Shown here: one piece after another, positions 1 through 10,103 of the stretch | Layout of the letters: each line of letters starts with the position of its first letter | How positions within the stretch are numbered: the first letter of the stretch is position 1 | DNA from: Cronobacter universalis NCTC 9529 | GTDB taxonomy: Bacteria; Pseudomonadota; Gammaproteobacteria; Enterobacterales; Enterobacteriaceae | Length of the DNA stretch: 64,000 nt | NCBI RefSeq assembly: GCF_001277175.1 | Contig: NZ_CP012257.1 | Coordinates: forward strand, 1,612,001 to 1,676,000 | Direction: 5' to 3' | The notes under the pieces: generated by a model | What the model was told of the DNA's origin: nothing | Databases searched by the model: none | Seen by the model: the letters and a program-made list of their open reading frames with translations, nothing else | Made by a program: the position numbers and the translations under genes

Positions 1-124
1 GGCGCACCATTTCATAGAGATCGCGCAGCTGCGCGTCGCTGACGGGCGTCTCCCGCCAGGCGCTGTGGGTGCGGGCGTCGGTAAATAAGGTGGCGAGCGC
101 GCTGGCGCTCAGGGCTTCGCTCAT
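1..124 (-). CDS. rutE: RutE, 3-hydroxypropionate/malonic semialdehyde reductase (N-terminal part only)
   Basis: Only the first 41 codons are inside the window; the gene continues past the left edge. The reading begins [20 protein letters not shown] and continues with WRETPVSD, which matches the start of E. coli RutE, a nitroreductase-family flavoprotein. In the Rut pathway it reduces toxic malonic semialdehyde to 3-hydroxypropionate. The ATG overlaps the rutD stop codon by four bases (ATGA), so translation is probably coupled. Identity rests on the N-terminus and on operon position; the catalytic part cannot be seen. Confidence 0.9.
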   Translation of the reverse strand, partial: MSEALSASALATLFTDARTHSAWRETPVSDAQLRDLYEMVR

Positions 125-924
125 ACGGTCTCCTTGTGGGGCGCGGGCGCAAGTGATGCCAGCCCGGCATAAAGCAGGGAATGAAACAGCTGCGGCGCGG
201 TGACGTTGCAGGCGTGGCCGCCGGCGTCCATCACATCAAGACGGCTGTGGGGCAGCGCCTCGTGCAACGCCTGCGAACAGGTCCACGGCACCAGCACGTC
301 ATCACGGGCGCAGATCAGCTGTACCGGCGTGGTGACGCGCGCGGCGCGTTCGCGATAATCGGCGTTTTTCAGCGCCCACAGCCTGCGCAGCAGGTTTTCG
401 GTCCCCTGAAAATGGGCGTTATGCAGCGCTTCTTCGGCTTCGAGGCGCGGCTGGTTCTCCTGCGCCCACTGCGGCGGGTAGAGAAACAGCGGTTGCGCGG
501 CGATATAGGCCGCTGGCCCGCTGTCGAGCAGCAGCCGCTCGCGGGCTTCAAAGCAGCGGCGCGTCCAGGCGCTCAGCGACAGCCAGCCGTTAATAATCAC
601 CAGCGCGCTTATCGCCTCCGGGAACGCCAGCGCCAGTTCAAGACCGACCAGTCCGCCAAGCGCATGGCCAACCACCGCATAACGGCGCACACCGTGGATT
701 AACAGCGCGCGGTGCAGCTCCTGCGCCATGTCGGCGAGCGTATAGCCCTCCGGCAGCGTATCGGCGTTATCGCCGGTGCCGCGCTGGTCATACACCACTA
801 TCTGATAATCGCGACTCAGCGCGCTCTGCTGCGCCAGCCAGTAGCCGCCAAGCCCGCCGAGGCCCGCAATCATCACCATCGCCGGCGCGCCGGGGAAGGG
901 CGCCTCGCTTACACGCAGTTTCAT
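121..924 (-). CDS. rutD: RutD, aminoacrylate hydrolase-like alpha/beta-hydrolase
   Basis: This 267-residue alpha/beta-hydrolase-fold protein acts in uracil breakdown, where RutD is thought to help remove aminoacrylate or its product. Visible signatures are the oxyanion region [11 protein letters not shown] near the N-terminus, YDQRGTG, and the elbow GHALGG. The usual serine nucleophile of the elbow is alanine, as it is in E. coli RutD. A conserved GGHACNVT carries the C-terminal histidine. Two tandem ATGs are possible; the second, at 924, is chosen because it lies about 6 bases from GGGAGG and overlaps the rutC stop by one base (TGATG). It also overlaps rutE by four bases. The biochemical role of the family is less certain than for its neighbours. 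Confidence 0.92.
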   Translation of the reverse strand: MKLRVSEAPFPGAPAMVMIAGLGGLGGYWLAQQSALSRDYQIVVYDQRGTGDNADTLPEGYTLADMAQELHRALLIHGVRRYAVVGHALGGLVGLELALAFPEAISALVIINGWLSLSAWTRRCFEARERLLLDSGPAAYIAAQPLFLYPPQWAQENQPRLEAEEALHNAHFQGTENLLRRLWALKNADYRERAARVTTPVQLICARDDVLVPWTCSQALHEALPHSRLDVMDAGGHACNVTAPQLFHSLLYAGLASLAPAPHKETV

Positions 925-1322
925 CATGCGCCTCCCGGCTGTCCGATATGGGCGACCGTCGCTATCTCCACCAGCGCCTCCGGCTTTACCAGCCCGCACT
1001 GAATACAAAAGCGCGCTGGTTTATCGCCGGGGAAAAACTCCGCGTAAATCTCGTTAATCGCGGCGTAATTTTTCCAGTCGGTAATAAAGATCGAGTTGAA
1101 CGTCACGTCCTCCATCGTCCCGCCCGCCGTTTCGATAACGCGCCGAATCGTCTCCAGCACATGGCGGGTTTGCGCCTTTGGGTCGCCGGGGTACACCACA
1201 TTATTGGCGCTATCAAAAGGCAGCGTGCCGGAGACATAGACCACGCCATCGGCGAGCGTGCCCGGCACAAAGGGCGCGATGGGCGTGCTGGTGCCGGGCG
1301 GAATAATGACCTGTTTTGGCAT
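924..1322 (-). CDS. rutC: RutC, aminoacrylate peracid reductase/3-aminoacrylate deaminase (RidA family)
   Basis: A 132-residue RidA/YjgF-family protein. It carries family landmarks such as YVSGTLPFD, the segment [12 protein letters not shown], and the C-terminal [14 protein letters not shown] with the conserved Glu. Rut pathway work assigns RutC to conversion of the aminoacrylate released by RutB; later work on the E. coli enzyme supports 3-aminoacrylate deamination. It is the third gene of the operon, nine bases after rutB and overlapping rutD by one base. Length equals the usual family length of about 128-132 residues. Confidence 0.95.
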   Translation of the reverse strand: MPKQVIIPPGTSTPIAPFVPGTLADGVVYVSGTLPFDSANNVVYPGDPKAQTRHVLETIRRVIETAGGTMEDVTFNSIFITDWKNYAAINEIYAEFFPGDKPARFCIQCGLVKPEALVEIATVAHIGQPGGA

Positions 1323-1331
1323 AACGACTCC

Positions 1332-2030
1332 TTAGGCGATGCGGGCGAGGGCTTCCGGGGAGAGCGCGTCGCAGAAACTCTGCACGTCGCTCACCCAGCC
1401 GAAAAAGGTTTCGATATTAAAAAGCGCCGCCTGCTGGGCGAACGGCGGCCCGGCCTGGTGCGTGGCGTCTTCCAGCACCACGCCGAAATACTCCAGGAAA
1501 AAGCCGTCGCGCAGCGTCGATTCCACGCAGACGTTAGTGGCGATGCCGGTCAAGACCAGATGGCGGATATTGCGCGCGCGCAGCATGCTGTCGAGCGGCG
1601 TGTTGAAAAAGCCGCTGTAGCGCGGTTTCGGCAGCACGATATCGCCGGGAAGCGGCGTCAGTTCATCCACCAGCTGATAGTCCCAGCCGCCTTTCGCCAG
1701 CAGTTTGCCGTGCAGCTCCGGGCGGCGGCGCATGGTTTTCAGCGCGTTCGATTTATGGAAGTTTGGCGAGCCGGGGCCGCCCGCTTCGAGATAGTCGCTG
1801 TCCCAGCCGTTCTGGAACCAGACGATGGTCATGCCCGCCTCGCGCGCGGCCGCCACGGCGGTTTTGATGTTCTCAATCACCGGCGCGGTGGCCGAGACGT
1901 CAAACCCCGCCAGATCCAGATAGCCGCCCTGGCTTGCGTAGGCGTTTTGCATATCCACCACAATCAGCGCGCTCTGTTCCGGCGCGAAGGTGAGCGCCTC
2001 GGGGCGCGCCGTCAGCGTTATCGTATTCAT
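1332..2030 (-). CDS. rutB: RutB, ureidoacrylate amidohydrolase
   Basis: This 232-residue cysteine hydrolase of the isochorismatase family releases carbamate and ammonia from peroxyureidoacrylate or ureidoacrylate, the ring-opened uracil. The catalytic triad is visible: Asp26 in VVDMQNAY, Lys135 in LPKPRYSGF and Cys168 in [10 protein letters not shown]. The last motif also holds the family's cis-peptide next to the cysteine. The start overlaps the rutA stop by one base (TGATG), so the two are translationally linked. No unusual features. Confidence 0.96.
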   Translation of the reverse strand: MNTITLTARPEALTFAPEQSALIVVDMQNAYASQGGYLDLAGFDVSATAPVIENIKTAVAAAREAGMTIVWFQNGWDSDYLEAGGPGSPNFHKSNALKTMRRRPELHGKLLAKGGWDYQLVDELTPLPGDIVLPKPRYSGFFNTPLDSMLRARNIRHLVLTGIATNVCVESTLRDGFFLEYFGVVLEDATHQAGPPFAQQAALFNIETFFGWVSDVQSFCDALSPEALARIA

Positions 2031-3118
2031 CAGGCCACCTCCTGCGTTACGCGCAGATGATCGCGGCAGCGCATCAGCGGCTGAATGTGTTCGCCAAAGG
2101 CGTCGATGCCGGTCAGGAAATCGTCGAACGTCAGCAGCACGCCTTCGGTGCCCGGCACGGCGGCGACTTCATCCAGCATCCGGGCGACGCTCGCGTAAGA
2201 GCCGACCAGCGTGCCCATATTGATATTGACCGCCGAAGTCGGGTCCGCCATCTGACGCACGTTGGTATCCGCGCCGGAGCGGGTATCTTTCTGACTCTGC
2301 TCGGTGAGCCATGACAGCGCTTCTTCATCGGCACCCGCTTTGTAGTGCTCCCATTTGGCGCGCGCCGCTTCGTCGGTTTCGTCGGCGATCACCATAAAGA
2401 GCACGTAGGAGCCCACGTCGCGCCCGGCTTTTTCGGCGGCGGCTTTCATGCGCGCGGCGGTCGGGGCGAACGCGGCGGGCGTGTTCACGCCTTTACCGAA
2501 GCAGAAGTTGTAGTCGGCATGCTGTGCGGAAAACGCCATGCCCGCGTCGCTCTGGCCGGCGCAGATCACTTTCATCGGCTGCTGCGGGCGCGGGCTGACA
2601 CGGCAGTCGTTCATCGTAAAGTAGTCGCCTTTGAAATCGCTCTGGCCGGTGTCCCAGAGGTCGCGCAGCACATGGACATATTCGGTGAGGTAGTCGTAGC
2701 GGCGCGAGAAGTAGTCATCGCCCGGCCACAGGCCCATCTGTTCATACTCTGGCTTCTGCCAGCCGGTCACGAGATTCACGCCAAACCGTCCGCCGGAGAT
2801 GGAGTCGATGGTTGACGCCATGCGCGCCACAATCGCGGGCGGCAGGGTGAGCGTGGCGGCGGTAGCGTAAATCTGTATACGCGAGGTCACGGCGGCGAGG
2901 CCCGCCATTAAGGTGAACGACTCCAGATTGTGATCCCAGAATTCGGTCTTCCCGCCGAAGCCGCGCAGTTTGATCATCGAGAGCGCAAAATCAAACTGCT
3001 GCTGCTCGGCTTTCTGCACGATGGCTTTATTCAGCTCGAACGTCGGCATGTATTGCGGGGCATGGGTGGAGATCAGCCAGCCATTATTTCCGATAGGCAC
3101 AAAGACACCAATTTTCAT
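2030..3118 (-). CDS. rutA: RutA, pyrimidine monooxygenase
   Basis: The first gene of the operon, 362 residues, encodes the flavin-dependent monooxygenase that opens the uracil or thymine ring between N3 and C4, using FMNH2 supplied by RutF. It belongs to the bacterial luciferase-like family; the N-terminal [14 protein letters not shown] and the central [17 protein letters not shown] are typical of RutA and related SsuD-type enzymes. The open frame extends 16 codons upstream, but MKIGVF is chosen because it matches the family N-terminus and follows a GAGAGGTTCG stretch. Expression is expected from the sigma-54 promoter at 3201-3216 under NtrC, with RutR repression. Confidence 0.96.
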   Translation of the reverse strand: MKIGVFVPIGNNGWLISTHAPQYMPTFELNKAIVQKAEQQQFDFALSMIKLRGFGGKTEFWDHNLESFTLMAGLAAVTSRIQIYATAATLTLPPAIVARMASTIDSISGGRFGVNLVTGWQKPEYEQMGLWPGDDYFSRRYDYLTEYVHVLRDLWDTGQSDFKGDYFTMNDCRVSPRPQQPMKVICAGQSDAGMAFSAQHADYNFCFGKGVNTPAAFAPTAARMKAAAEKAGRDVGSYVLFMVIADETDEAARAKWEHYKAGADEEALSWLTEQSQKDTRSGADTNVRQMADPTSAVNINMGTLVGSYASVARMLDEVAAVPGTEGVLLTFDDFLTGIDAFGEHIQPLMRCRDHLRVTQEVA

Positions 3119-3200
3119 CACGAACCTCTCTTTTTCGGGTGAAAGAACCGTCGCGTGGCGTTGCATCCTGCACGTCCTGTGCCGCGCTCAGAGAGGGTTT

Positions 3201-3216
3201 TGCAAAGCGAATGCCA
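3201..3216 (-). promoter_or_regulatory. Sigma-54 promoter of rutABCDE
   Basis: On the minus strand the sequence reads TGGCATTCGCTTTGCA. This has the GG (-24) and GC (-12) elements at sigma-54 spacing and matches TGGCAYNNNNNNTTGCA closely. Transcription would begin near 3190, about 70 bases before the rutA ATG. It fits the known NtrC/RpoN control of the E. coli rut operon. Seen by eye; not scored with a matrix. Confidence 0.8.
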
Positions 3217-3278
3217 GTTTTGAAAAGGTCTTTGTTATCATTATGTTGATGAAGTGTGGCTTTTTTGCGCTCAAAAAA

Positions 3279-3294
3279 CGGACTGAATGGTCAA
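3279..3294. promoter_or_regulatory. RutR operator in the rutA-rutR gap
   Basis: CGGACTGAATGGTCAA compares with the RutR palindrome TTGACCANNTGGTCAA. The right half TGGTCAA is perfect and the left half keeps GAC at the right spacing, giving 10 of 14 specified bases. It lies between the divergent rutR and rutA starts, upstream of the sigma-54 promoter, so it could serve autoregulation and rut repression. Inference from the known consensus. Confidence 0.65.
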
Positions 3295-3300
3295 AAACGT

Positions 3301-3338
3301 TGCACAGAAAACAGGCAGCGTTGCGCAATCAAAGTGCA
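3301..3338. promoter_or_regulatory. Two NtrC-like enhancer sites
   Basis: Two 17-base elements with the NtrC pattern TGCAC-N7-GTGCA lie at 3301-3317 and 3322-3338 (TGCGCAATCAAAGTGCA). The second matches 9 of 12 specified bases and the first about 8. Their centres are 21 bases apart, two helical turns, and they sit 110-150 bases upstream of the predicted sigma-54 start, a normal enhancer distance. Confidence 0.5.
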
Positions 3339-3399
3339 GCGAGGTCGAGCCTGGAGCGCGCTTTTGCTATGCTTGGACAAAACAAAAAGGAGAGGGCGC

Positions 3400-4041
3400 A
3401 TGGCACAAGGCGCGCAAAAAGAAGAGACGGGCAAACGTTCCAGGGCGGTGGCGGCGAAGAAACAGGCCATTCTGGACGCTGGTCTGACGCTGTTTTCCCA
3501 GTTCGGCCTGCACGGCACCAGTCTGGAACAGGTCGCGGAGCGCTCCGGCGTGTCCAAAACCAATCTGCTCTACTATTTTCCGTCCAAAGAGGCGCTGTAT
3601 GTCGCGGTGCTGAAGCACATTCTGGATATCTGGCTGGCGCCGCTGCGGGCCTTTCGCGCGGATCTGCAGCCGCTCGCGGCCATCAGCGAATATATTCGCT
3701 TAAAGCTTGAGGTTTCGCGCGATTTCCCCGAAGCCTCTCGGCTGTTCTGCCTGGAGATGCTGCAGGGCGCGCCGCTCCTGATGGCTGAATTGCAGGGAGA
3801 TTTAAAAGCGCTGGTGGAGACCAAATCGGCCATCATCAGCGGCTGGGTGGCAAGCGGCAAGCTCGCGCCCGTCGATCCGCACCATTTGATTTTTATGATC
3901 TGGGCCACGACCCAGCACTATGCTGATTTCGCCACTCAGGTGGAAGCCGTCACCGGCGCGACGCTCGCCGATGAAGCGTTTTTTAACCGCACCGTCGAGA
4001 ATGTCCAGCGGATGATTATTGAAGGTATTCGGGTACGGTGA
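3400..4041 (+). CDS. rutR: RutR, TetR-family pyrimidine-responsive regulator
   Basis: A 213-residue TetR-type regulator that senses uracil or thymine. The N-terminal helix-turn-helix covers about residues 41-63 with the family motif VSKTNLLYYFPSKEALY. The C-terminal ligand domain is close to E. coli RutR throughout, for example LAPVDPHHLIFMIWATTQHYADFA. The frame is open 48 codons further upstream, but MAQGAQKEE is chosen because it matches the family N-terminus and follows AAAAAGGAGAGGG. In E. coli it represses rut and also affects pyrimidine and purine genes. It is transcribed divergently from rutA and ends at a terminator shared with putA. Confidence 0.95.
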   Translation: MAQGAQKEETGKRSRAVAAKKQAILDAGLTLFSQFGLHGTSLEQVAERSGVSKTNLLYYFPSKEALYVAVLKHILDIWLAPLRAFRADLQPLAAISEYIRLKLEVSRDFPEASRLFCLEMLQGAPLLMAELQGDLKALVETKSAIISGWVASGKLAPVDPHHLIFMIWATTQHYADFATQVEAVTGATLADEAFFNRTVENVQRMIIEGIRVR

Positions 4042-4064
4042 GGCATTCGTGTATTACCAAAGAA

Positions 4065-4086
4065 AAAGGCGCCCGCGGGCGCCTTT
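4065..4086. terminator. Bidirectional terminator between rutR and putA
   Basis: AAAGGCGCCCGCGGGCGCCTTT is an almost fully palindromic GC-rich stem with A and T tails on either side. It lies between the convergent ends of rutR and putA, so it can stop both transcripts. Confidence 0.8.
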
Positions 4087-4101
4087 CGTGTTTATTAACC
4101 G

Positions 4102-7100
4102 TCAGCCGATGGTCATCAGGCTGGCGTTGCCGCCTGCGGCGGCGGTGTTGACGCTAAGCGAACGCTCAAGCCACAGGCGCTCCAGCAGCAGGTTGGTTTC
4201 CCCGCGTGCGAAGCCCTGCACCGAAACAATCGCGCCCTCGCGTGCGGCCACTTTTTCGCATAGCGCGCGCAGCTGGTCGGAATCGCCGTGATAAATCACC
4301 GCGTCGAAGAACTGGCTGAACAGCACGTCCGGTATGGCGAAGTCGATAATCGCGTTCACCGCGGCCGGAAGCTGTTTGGCCAGCGTGCGTTGCAGCGGCT
4401 CGTCAACCCACAGTACGCGGCTGCCCGCGCTGGTGGCCGCGGCGAGCTGCACCAGCAGGTCCTGCTCGTTATCCGCCAGGCACAGCACGCGCTCGCGCGG
4501 CAGCAGGGTATAGGTGTTGCGCTCGCCGGTCGGGCCCGGCAGCGTACGCTGCACGCCGCTTTGCGACAGCGCGAGGTAGTGTTCGCACAGCGCTTTGAGT
4601 TCCGGGCGGCCTGCGGCCCATTCGGTGAGCGCCTGGTGCGGACGCGTAATCAGCGTTTTAACCTGCGCGTCCTGGGCGTAGCGGGCGTCGTGACGCTCAA
4701 GCGTCGTCTGCACCGCCGCGTCCGGGCGGCTCGCCAGCAGGCGGTAGAGATAGAGCGGCCCGCCCGCTTTCGGCCCGGTGCCGGAAAGCCCTTCGCCGCC
4801 GAACGGCTGCACGCCGACCACGGCGCCGACCATATTGCGGTTCACATACAGGTTGCCGACGTGCGCGCTGCCGGTTACCTGCGCGATGGTTTCATCGATA
4901 CGCGTGTGCACGCCGAGCGTCAGGCCGTAGCCCGCTTTGTTGATCTGCTCAATCAGCTCCGCCAGGTTGTTGCGGTTGTAGCGCACCACGTGCAACACCG
5001 GGCCGAAGACCTCTTTTTTCATCTCATCAAAGCTTTCCAGCTCAATCAGCGTCGGCGTGACAAACGTGCCGGTCTGCCATTCACGCGCATCGACGCTGTT
5101 GTCGCGCGCGGCCTGGAAGACTTTGCGGCCTTTGGCGCGCATCGCCTGGATATGGCGTTCGATACCGGCTTTGGCCTCGGCGTCGATAACCGGCCCGATA
5201 TCGGTCGTCAGGCGGCCAGGATTGCCCATCCGGCACTCGGCCATCGCGCCTTTCAGCATGGTCAGGGTGTGATCGGCGATCTCTTCCTGGAGGCAGAGCA
5301 CGCGCAGCGCCGAACAGCGCTGGCCGGCGCTGTCGAAAGCTGAGGCGACGACGTCCACAACCACCTGCTCAGTCAGCGCGGAGGAGTCGACAATCATGGC
5401 GTTCAGCCCGCCGGTTTCCGCGATAAGCGGCGTCGGGCGGCCCTGCGGATCGAGACGGTCGGCGATGTTGCGCTGCAACAGCGTCGCCACTTCCGTTGAG
5501 CCCGTGAACATCACACCGCGCACGCGCGGATCGCCCGTGAGCTGCGCGCCCACGGTTTCGCCGCGGCCTGGCAGCAACTGTACCACGCCCTGCGGCACGC
5601 CCGCCTCCAGCAGGATCTGAATGCCCTGGGCGGCGATAAGCGGCGTCTGCTCCGCCGGTTTCGCCAGCACGCTGTTGCCTGCGGCAAGCGCGGCGGCCAC
5701 CTGGCCGGTAAAGATAGCCAGCGGGAAGTTCCACGGGCTGATACAGACCACCGGGCCGAGCGGGCGATGGGTTTCGTTATCGAAATCATCACGCACCTGG
5801 CCTGCGTAATAGCGCAGGAAGTCGACCGCCTCGCGCACTTCGGCGATAGCGTTAGCAAAGGTTTTACCCGCTTCGCGCACCAGAATGCCAATCAGCGTCT
5901 GGGTCTGGTCTTCCATCAGCACGGCGGCGCGCTCAAGAATGGCGGCGCGCTCCTGCGGCGGCGTGGCGAACCAGATAGGCGCGTTGTTCACCGCGCTTTC
6001 CAGCGCCTGCGCCACTTCCGCTTCGGTGGCTTCACGCGCGTAACCGACAATATCGCGCGGCTCGGCGGGGTTAATCACCGGTGCCAGCTCGCCGTCGTCC
6101 ACGGCGTTTTCCAGCATCGGCAGCGCGCGCCATTTTTGCAGCGCGCTGTTCAGCAGCGACGAGGAGAGCGACGCCAGGCGGTGTTCGTTCGCCAGATCAA
6201 GCCCGGCGGAGTTAACGCGGCCTTCGCCGTAGAGATCCTGCGGCAGCGGAATTTTCGGATGCGGCAGACCGACGCGGCCTTCCTGCGCCGCCAGCTGTTC
6301 GACCGCGCTGACCGGGTCGGCCACCAGATCGTCCAGCGACAGCGTGTTATCGGCGATGCGGTTCACAAACGAGGTGTTGGCGCCGTTTTCCAGCAGGCGA
6401 CGCACCAGGTAGGCCAGCAGCGTCTCATGAGTGCCGACCGGCGCGTAGATGCGGCACGGACGGTTGAGTTTGCCGTCGCTGATTTTACCGACCACCTGCT
6501 CGTAGAGCGGCTCGCCCATGCCGTGCAGGCACTGGAATTCATACTGCCCGGGGTAATAGTTCTGGCCCGCCAGGCTGTAGATGGCCGCCAGCGTGTGGGC
6601 GTTGTGGGTGGCGAACTGCGGGTAAATCAGGTTCGGTACCGCCAGCAGTTTCTTCGCGCAGGCGAGGTAGGAGATATCGGTGTAAACCTTGCGGGTGTAA
6701 ACCGGGTAGCCCTCAAGCCCTTCCATCTGGGCGCGCTTGATTTCGCTGTCCCAGTAAGCGCCTTTCACCAGACGGATCATCAGGCGACGGCGGCTGCGGG
6801 TGGCGAGATCGATCAGGTAATCGATAACGAACGGGCAGCGCTTCTGGTACGCCTGAATCACAAACCCGATGCCGTTCCAGCCCGCCAGCTCCGGTTCAAA
6901 GCAGAGTTTTTCCAGCAGATCGAGAGAGATCTCCAGGCGGTCGGCCTCTTCGGCGTCGATGTTGATGCCGATGTCATACTGGCGCGCCAGCAGGGTCAGG
7001 GATTTCAGGCGCGGGTAGAGCTCTTCCATCACGCGGTCGTACTGCGCGCGGCTGTAGCGCGGGTGCAGGGCGGAGAGCTTAATCGAAATGCCCGGCCCTT

Positions 7101-8064
7101 CATAAATGCCGCGCCCGTTGGAGGCTTTGCCGATGGCGTGAATAGCCTGCTGGTAAGAGACCATATATGCCTGCGCGTCGGCGGCGGTGAGCGCCGCTTC
7201 GCCCAGCATATCGTAGGAGTAACGGAAGCCTTTTTCTTCAAGCTTGCGCGCGTTGGCCAGCGCCTCGGCGATGGTTTCGCCGGTGACAAACTGCTCGCCC
7301 ATCAGACGCATCGCCATGTCCACGCCTTTGCGGATCAGCGGCTCGCCGCTCTTGCCGATGATGCGGTTGAGCGAGCGCGACAGGCTGGCTTCGTTGTGCG
7401 TCGAGACCAGACGGCCGGTAAACAGCAGGCCCCAGGTAGCGGCGTTCACGAACAGCGACGGGCTGCGGCCAATGTGCGACTGCCAGTTGCCGTTGCTGAT
7501 TTTGTCGCGGATCAGCGCGTCGCGGGTGGCTTTATCGGGGATACGCAGCAGCGCTTCGGCAAGGCACATCAGCGCCACGCCTTCCTGCGAGGAGAGCGAA
7601 AATTCCTGCAACAGGCTCTGCACCATACCGGCGCGGCCCGAGGCGGTTTTCTGGTTGCGCAGCTTTTCGGCGAGGCTCCAGGCGAGCTGGTGGGTTTTCT
7701 CGGCGACCGGCTGCGGCAGGCGGGCCTGCTCCAGCAGCATCGGCACCGCGTCGGTTTCCGCGCGACGCCAGGCGGCAGTGATGGCCGCGCGGCTGACGGA
7801 CTGCGGCTGGATCTGCTCGGCGAATTCGAGGAACGGCTGGTGGCTCTCTTCCACCGGCGCGGGCGCTTCATCGCTTTCGTTCGCCGCGCCCGCCAGCAGC
7901 GCAGGCAGCTCCGGCAGGCCGTCGCTGTTCTCCAGCTGTTCCAGATAATTAAAGATGGCCTGTTTAATCAGCCAGTGCGGCGTGCGGTCGATTTTCGTCG
8001 CGGCGGATTTAATGCGCTCGCGGGTGGCGTCGTCCAGCTTGACCCCCATCGTGGTGGTGCCCAT
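4102..8064 (-). CDS. putA: PutA, trifunctional proline dehydrogenase/P5C dehydrogenase/repressor
   Basis: At 1320 residues this is a full-length trifunctional PutA. Residues 1-47 form the ribbon-helix-helix DNA-binding domain ([20 protein letters not shown]). The FAD-dependent proline dehydrogenase barrel follows at about 260-610 with [14 protein letters not shown] and QFATHNAHT. The NAD-dependent pyrroline-5-carboxylate dehydrogenase lies at about 650-1130 with [12 protein letters not shown], the GSTEVATLL Rossmann turn and the catalytic Cys of [14 protein letters not shown]-terminal lid domain follows. It oxidises proline to glutamate at the membrane and, when reduced flavin is absent, represses putA and putP. 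The frame is open 50 codons upstream; the start is set by the conserved RHH N-terminus. It is divergent from putP. Confidence 0.98.
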   Translation of the reverse strand: MGTTTMGVKLDDATRERIKSAATKIDRTPHWLIKQAIFNYLEQLENSDGLPELPALLAGAANESDEAPAPVEESHQPFLEFAEQIQPQSVSRAAITAAWRRAETDAVPMLLEQARLPQPVAEKTHQLAWSLAEKLRNQKTASGRAGMVQSLLQEFSLSSQEGVALMCLAEALLRIPDKATRDALIRDKISNGNWQSHIGRSPSLFVNAATWGLLFTGRLVSTHNEASLSRSLNRIIGKSGEPLIRKGVDMAMRLMGEQFVTGETIAEALANARKLEEKGFRYSYDMLGEAALTAADAQAYMVSYQQAIHAIGKASNGRGIYEGPGISIKLSALHPRYSRAQYDRVMEELYPRLKSLTLLARQYDIGINIDAEEADRLEISLDLLEKLCFEPELAGWNGIGFVIQAYQKRCPFVIDYLIDLATRSRRRLMIRLVKGAYWDSEIKRAQMEGLEGYPVYTRKVYTDISYLACAKKLLAVPNLIYPQFATHNAHTLAAIYSLAGQNYYPGQYEFQCLHGMGEPLYEQVVGKISDGKLNRPCRIYAPVGTHETLLAYLVRRLLENGANTSFVNRIADNTLSLDDLVADPVSAVEQLAAQEGRVGLPHPKIPLPQDLYGEGRVNSAGLDLANEHRLASLSSSLLNSALQKWRALPMLENAVDDGELAPVINPAEPRDIVGYAREATEAEVAQALESAVNNAPIWFATPPQERAAILERAAVLMEDQTQTLIGILVREAGKTFANAIAEVREAVDFLRYYAGQVRDDFDNETHRPLGPVVCISPWNFPLAIFTGQVAAALAAGNSVLAKPAEQTPLIAAQGIQILLEAGVPQGVVQLLPGRGETVGAQLTGDPRVRGVMFTGSTEVATLLQRNIADRLDPQGRPTPLIAETGGLNAMIVDSSALTEQVVVDVVASAFDSAGQRCSALRVLCLQEEIADHTLTMLKGAMAECRMGNPGRLTTDIGPVIDAEAKAGIERHIQAMRAKGRKVFQAARDNSVDAREWQTGTFVTPTLIELESFDEMKKEVFGPVLHVVRYNRNNLAELIEQINKAGYGLTLGVHTRIDETIAQVTGSAHVGNLYVNRNMVGAVVGVQPFGGEGLSGTGPKAGGPLYLYRLLASRPDAAVQTTLERHDARYAQDAQVKTLITRPHQALTEWAAGRPELKALCEHYLALSQSGVQRTLPGPTGERNTYTLLPRERVLCLADNEQDLLVQLAAATSAGSRVLWVDEPLQRTLAKQLPAAVNAIIDFAIPDVLFSQFFDAVIYHGDSDQLRALCEKVAAREGAIVSVQGFARGETNLLLERLWLERSLSVNTAAAGGNASLMTIG

Positions 8065-8124
8065 GCCCTTACTCCTGTGTCTCGGTCTGTATAAAAAAGG
8101 CGAATGATCGGCAATATCCATCAT

Positions 8125-8301
8125 GTTGCAACTTTGTGCAACCTTGTTAATTGTGACCTCGCCAGCAAGCTTAAAAATGAATGAAATGTTAAATATGAAA
8201 TTGCTATGACGCACCGAAGAAAGGGCGGTTATAAGCTCAGAATTCGGGGCTGGTTAACATTTTTAACAGGTGCAACCGGGAAAAGCGTGAGCGAGTGCAA
8301 C
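8125..8301. promoter_or_regulatory. put control region: PutA operator motifs
   Basis: The PutA recognition hexamer GTTGCA (or its complement TGCAAC) occurs at 8125-8130 (inside the palindrome GTTGCAAC), 8137-8142, 8271-8276 and 8296-8301. They form two pairs about 130 bases apart, one nearer putA and one nearer the middle of the 413-base gap. This resembles the multi-operator put control region of E. coli, where PutA binds GTTGCA sites and represses both genes. The rest of 8065-8477 contains no gene that I can support. Confidence 0.75.
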
Positions 8302-8477
8302 CTCTCAAAAAATGTACAGGTTTCACAGATGCAAAACATGTAAATGGTGTGTTAAATCGATTGTGAATAAAAAACGCTTCCGGCAGGATACTGCCGCCAC
8401 ACGACATGACAATAACGCCACCGCTACGTTCCGGCGGTGATAAACGGGGCGACCCGGCCATAACGCGGAGAAGTGAG

Positions 8478-9986
8478 ATGACGACGAGTACACCGATGCT
8501 GGTGACTTTCATTATTTATATTTTGGGGATGATACTGATTGGGTTTATTGCGTGGCGCTCCACCAAAAACTTTGATGATTACATTCTCGGCGGGCGCAGT
8601 CTCGGGAGCGTGGTGACCGCGCTCTCTGCGGGCGCGTCGGATATGTCGGGCTGGCTGCTGATGGGCCTGCCGGGCGCGGTGTTTCTCTCCGGGATCTCCG
8701 AAAGCTGGATCGCCATCGGTCTGACGCTGGGCGCCTGGATCAACTGGAAGCTGGTGGCGGGGCGCCTGCGCGTTCACACTGAGCACAACAATAACGCCCT
8801 GACGTTACCGGATTATTTCACCGGCCGTTTTGAAGATAAGAGCCGTCTGCTGCGGATCATTTCGGCGCTGGTGATTTTGCTGTTCTTCACTATCTACTGC
8901 GCTTCGGGCATCGTGGCGGGGGCGCGCCTGTTCGAAAGCACCTTCGGCATGAGCTATGAAACCGCGCTCTGGGCGGGTGCCGCGGCGACGATTCTTTACA
9001 CCTTTATCGGCGGGTTCCTGGCGGTGAGCTGGACCGATACCGTGCAGGCGAGCCTGATGATTTTCGCGCTGATCCTGACGCCGGTGATTGTTATCTTCGC
9101 GGTTGGCGGCCTGGACGATTCCCTGGCGGTCATTAAGCAGAAGAGCATCGAAAATATCGATATGCTCAAGGGCCTGAATCTGGTGGCGATTATTTCGCTG
9201 ATGGGCTGGGGACTGGGCTACTTCGGCCAGCCGCACATTCTGGCGCGCTTCATGGCGGCGGATTCCCACCACACCATCGTGAACGCGCGTCGTATCTCCA
9301 TGACCTGGATGATCCTGTGCCTTGCGGGCGCCGTGGCCGTTGGATTCTTCGGCATCGCCTACTTTACTAACCACCCGGATCAGGCGGCGGCGGTGAACCA
9401 GAACGGCGAGCGCGTGTTTATTGAACTCGCGCAGATCCTCTTTAACCCGTGGATTGCCGGTATTCTGCTGTCGGCGATCCTGGCGGCGGTGATGTCAACG
9501 TTAAGCTGCCAGCTGCTGGTCTGCTCCAGCGCGATTACCGAAGACCTCTACAAAGCGTTCCTGCGTAAAGGCGCGAGCCAGAAAGAGCTGGTGTGGGTCG
9601 GGCGTATGATGGTGCTGGTGGTGGCGCTGGTCGCCATTGCGCTGGCGGCGAACCCGGAAAACCGCGTGCTGGGCCTGGTGAGCTACGCGTGGGCGGGCTT
9701 TGGCGCGGCCTTCGGCCCGGTGGTGCTGCTCTCGGTAATGTGGTCGCGCATGACGCGCAACGGCGCGCTGGCGGGCATGATCATCGGCGCGGTGACGGTG
9801 ATCGTCTGGAAACAGTTCGCGTGGTTTAACCTCTACGAAATCATTCCGGGCTTTATCTTCGCAAGCCTCGGTATCGTGGTGGTGAGCCTGATGGGCAAAG
9901 CGCCGTCGGCCTCGATGCAGGCGCGCTTTGAAAAAGCGGACGAGGAGTACCACACGCCCGCGCCGTCTAAGCTTCGCGCCAGCTAA
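8478..9986 (+). CDS. putP: PutP, sodium/proline symporter
   Basis: This 502-residue inner-membrane protein of the solute:sodium symporter family takes up proline using the sodium gradient. The sequence matches E. coli PutP nearly throughout. It includes the functionally critical SAGASDMSGWLLMGLPG in TM2 (Asp and Ser for sodium and proline), GWGLGYFGQPHILARFMA, and STLSCQLLVCSSAITEDLYKAF in TM9. About 13 hydrophobic segments are visible. The upstream open frame is ignored; MTTSTPMLVTF aligns to the family start. It is divergent from putA and controlled by the shared operator region. A strong terminator follows. Confidence 0.97.
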   Translation: MTTSTPMLVTFIIYILGMILIGFIAWRSTKNFDDYILGGRSLGSVVTALSAGASDMSGWLLMGLPGAVFLSGISESWIAIGLTLGAWINWKLVAGRLRVHTEHNNNALTLPDYFTGRFEDKSRLLRIISALVILLFFTIYCASGIVAGARLFESTFGMSYETALWAGAAATILYTFIGGFLAVSWTDTVQASLMIFALILTPVIVIFAVGGLDDSLAVIKQKSIENIDMLKGLNLVAIISLMGWGLGYFGQPHILARFMAADSHHTIVNARRISMTWMILCLAGAVAVGFFGIAYFTNHPDQAAAVNQNGERVFIELAQILFNPWIAGILLSAILAAVMSTLSCQLLVCSSAITEDLYKAFLRKGASQKELVWVGRMMVLVVALVAIALAANPENRVLGLVSYAWAGFGAAFGPVVLLSVMWSRMTRNGALAGMIIGAVTVIVWKQFAWFNLYEIIPGFIFASLGIVVVSLMGKAPSASMQARFEKADEEYHTPAPSKLRAS

Positions 9987-9996
9987 GCGTCTTAAC

Positions 9997-10023
9997 AAAC
10001 CCGCCGCCCGGCGGGTTTTTTCT
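9997..10023 (+). terminator. putP terminator
   Basis: The stem CCCGCC/GGCGGG with a CGCCC-type loop is preceded by A residues and followed by six T residues, beginning about 11 bases after the putP stop. It is a typical Rho-independent terminator. Confidence 0.85.
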
Positions 10024-10103
10024 TTCTCATCAATCCGGTAGCTTGCCAGACGCCGCGATTTACGCTGTTATCTTCGCGTTAACCCATAACAAAAAAGGAC
10101 AGG

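Noticed and set aside
948-2060. A 370-codon frame on the plus strand across rutC and rutB
   Set aside because: It covers two certain genes on the other strand and shows no domain features.
5767-8094. A 775-codon open frame on the plus strand opposite putA
   Set aside because: It is fully antisense to a clear putA gene, has no family features and is arginine- and glutamine-rich, as expected from the GC-skewed codon positions of putA. It is a shadow frame.
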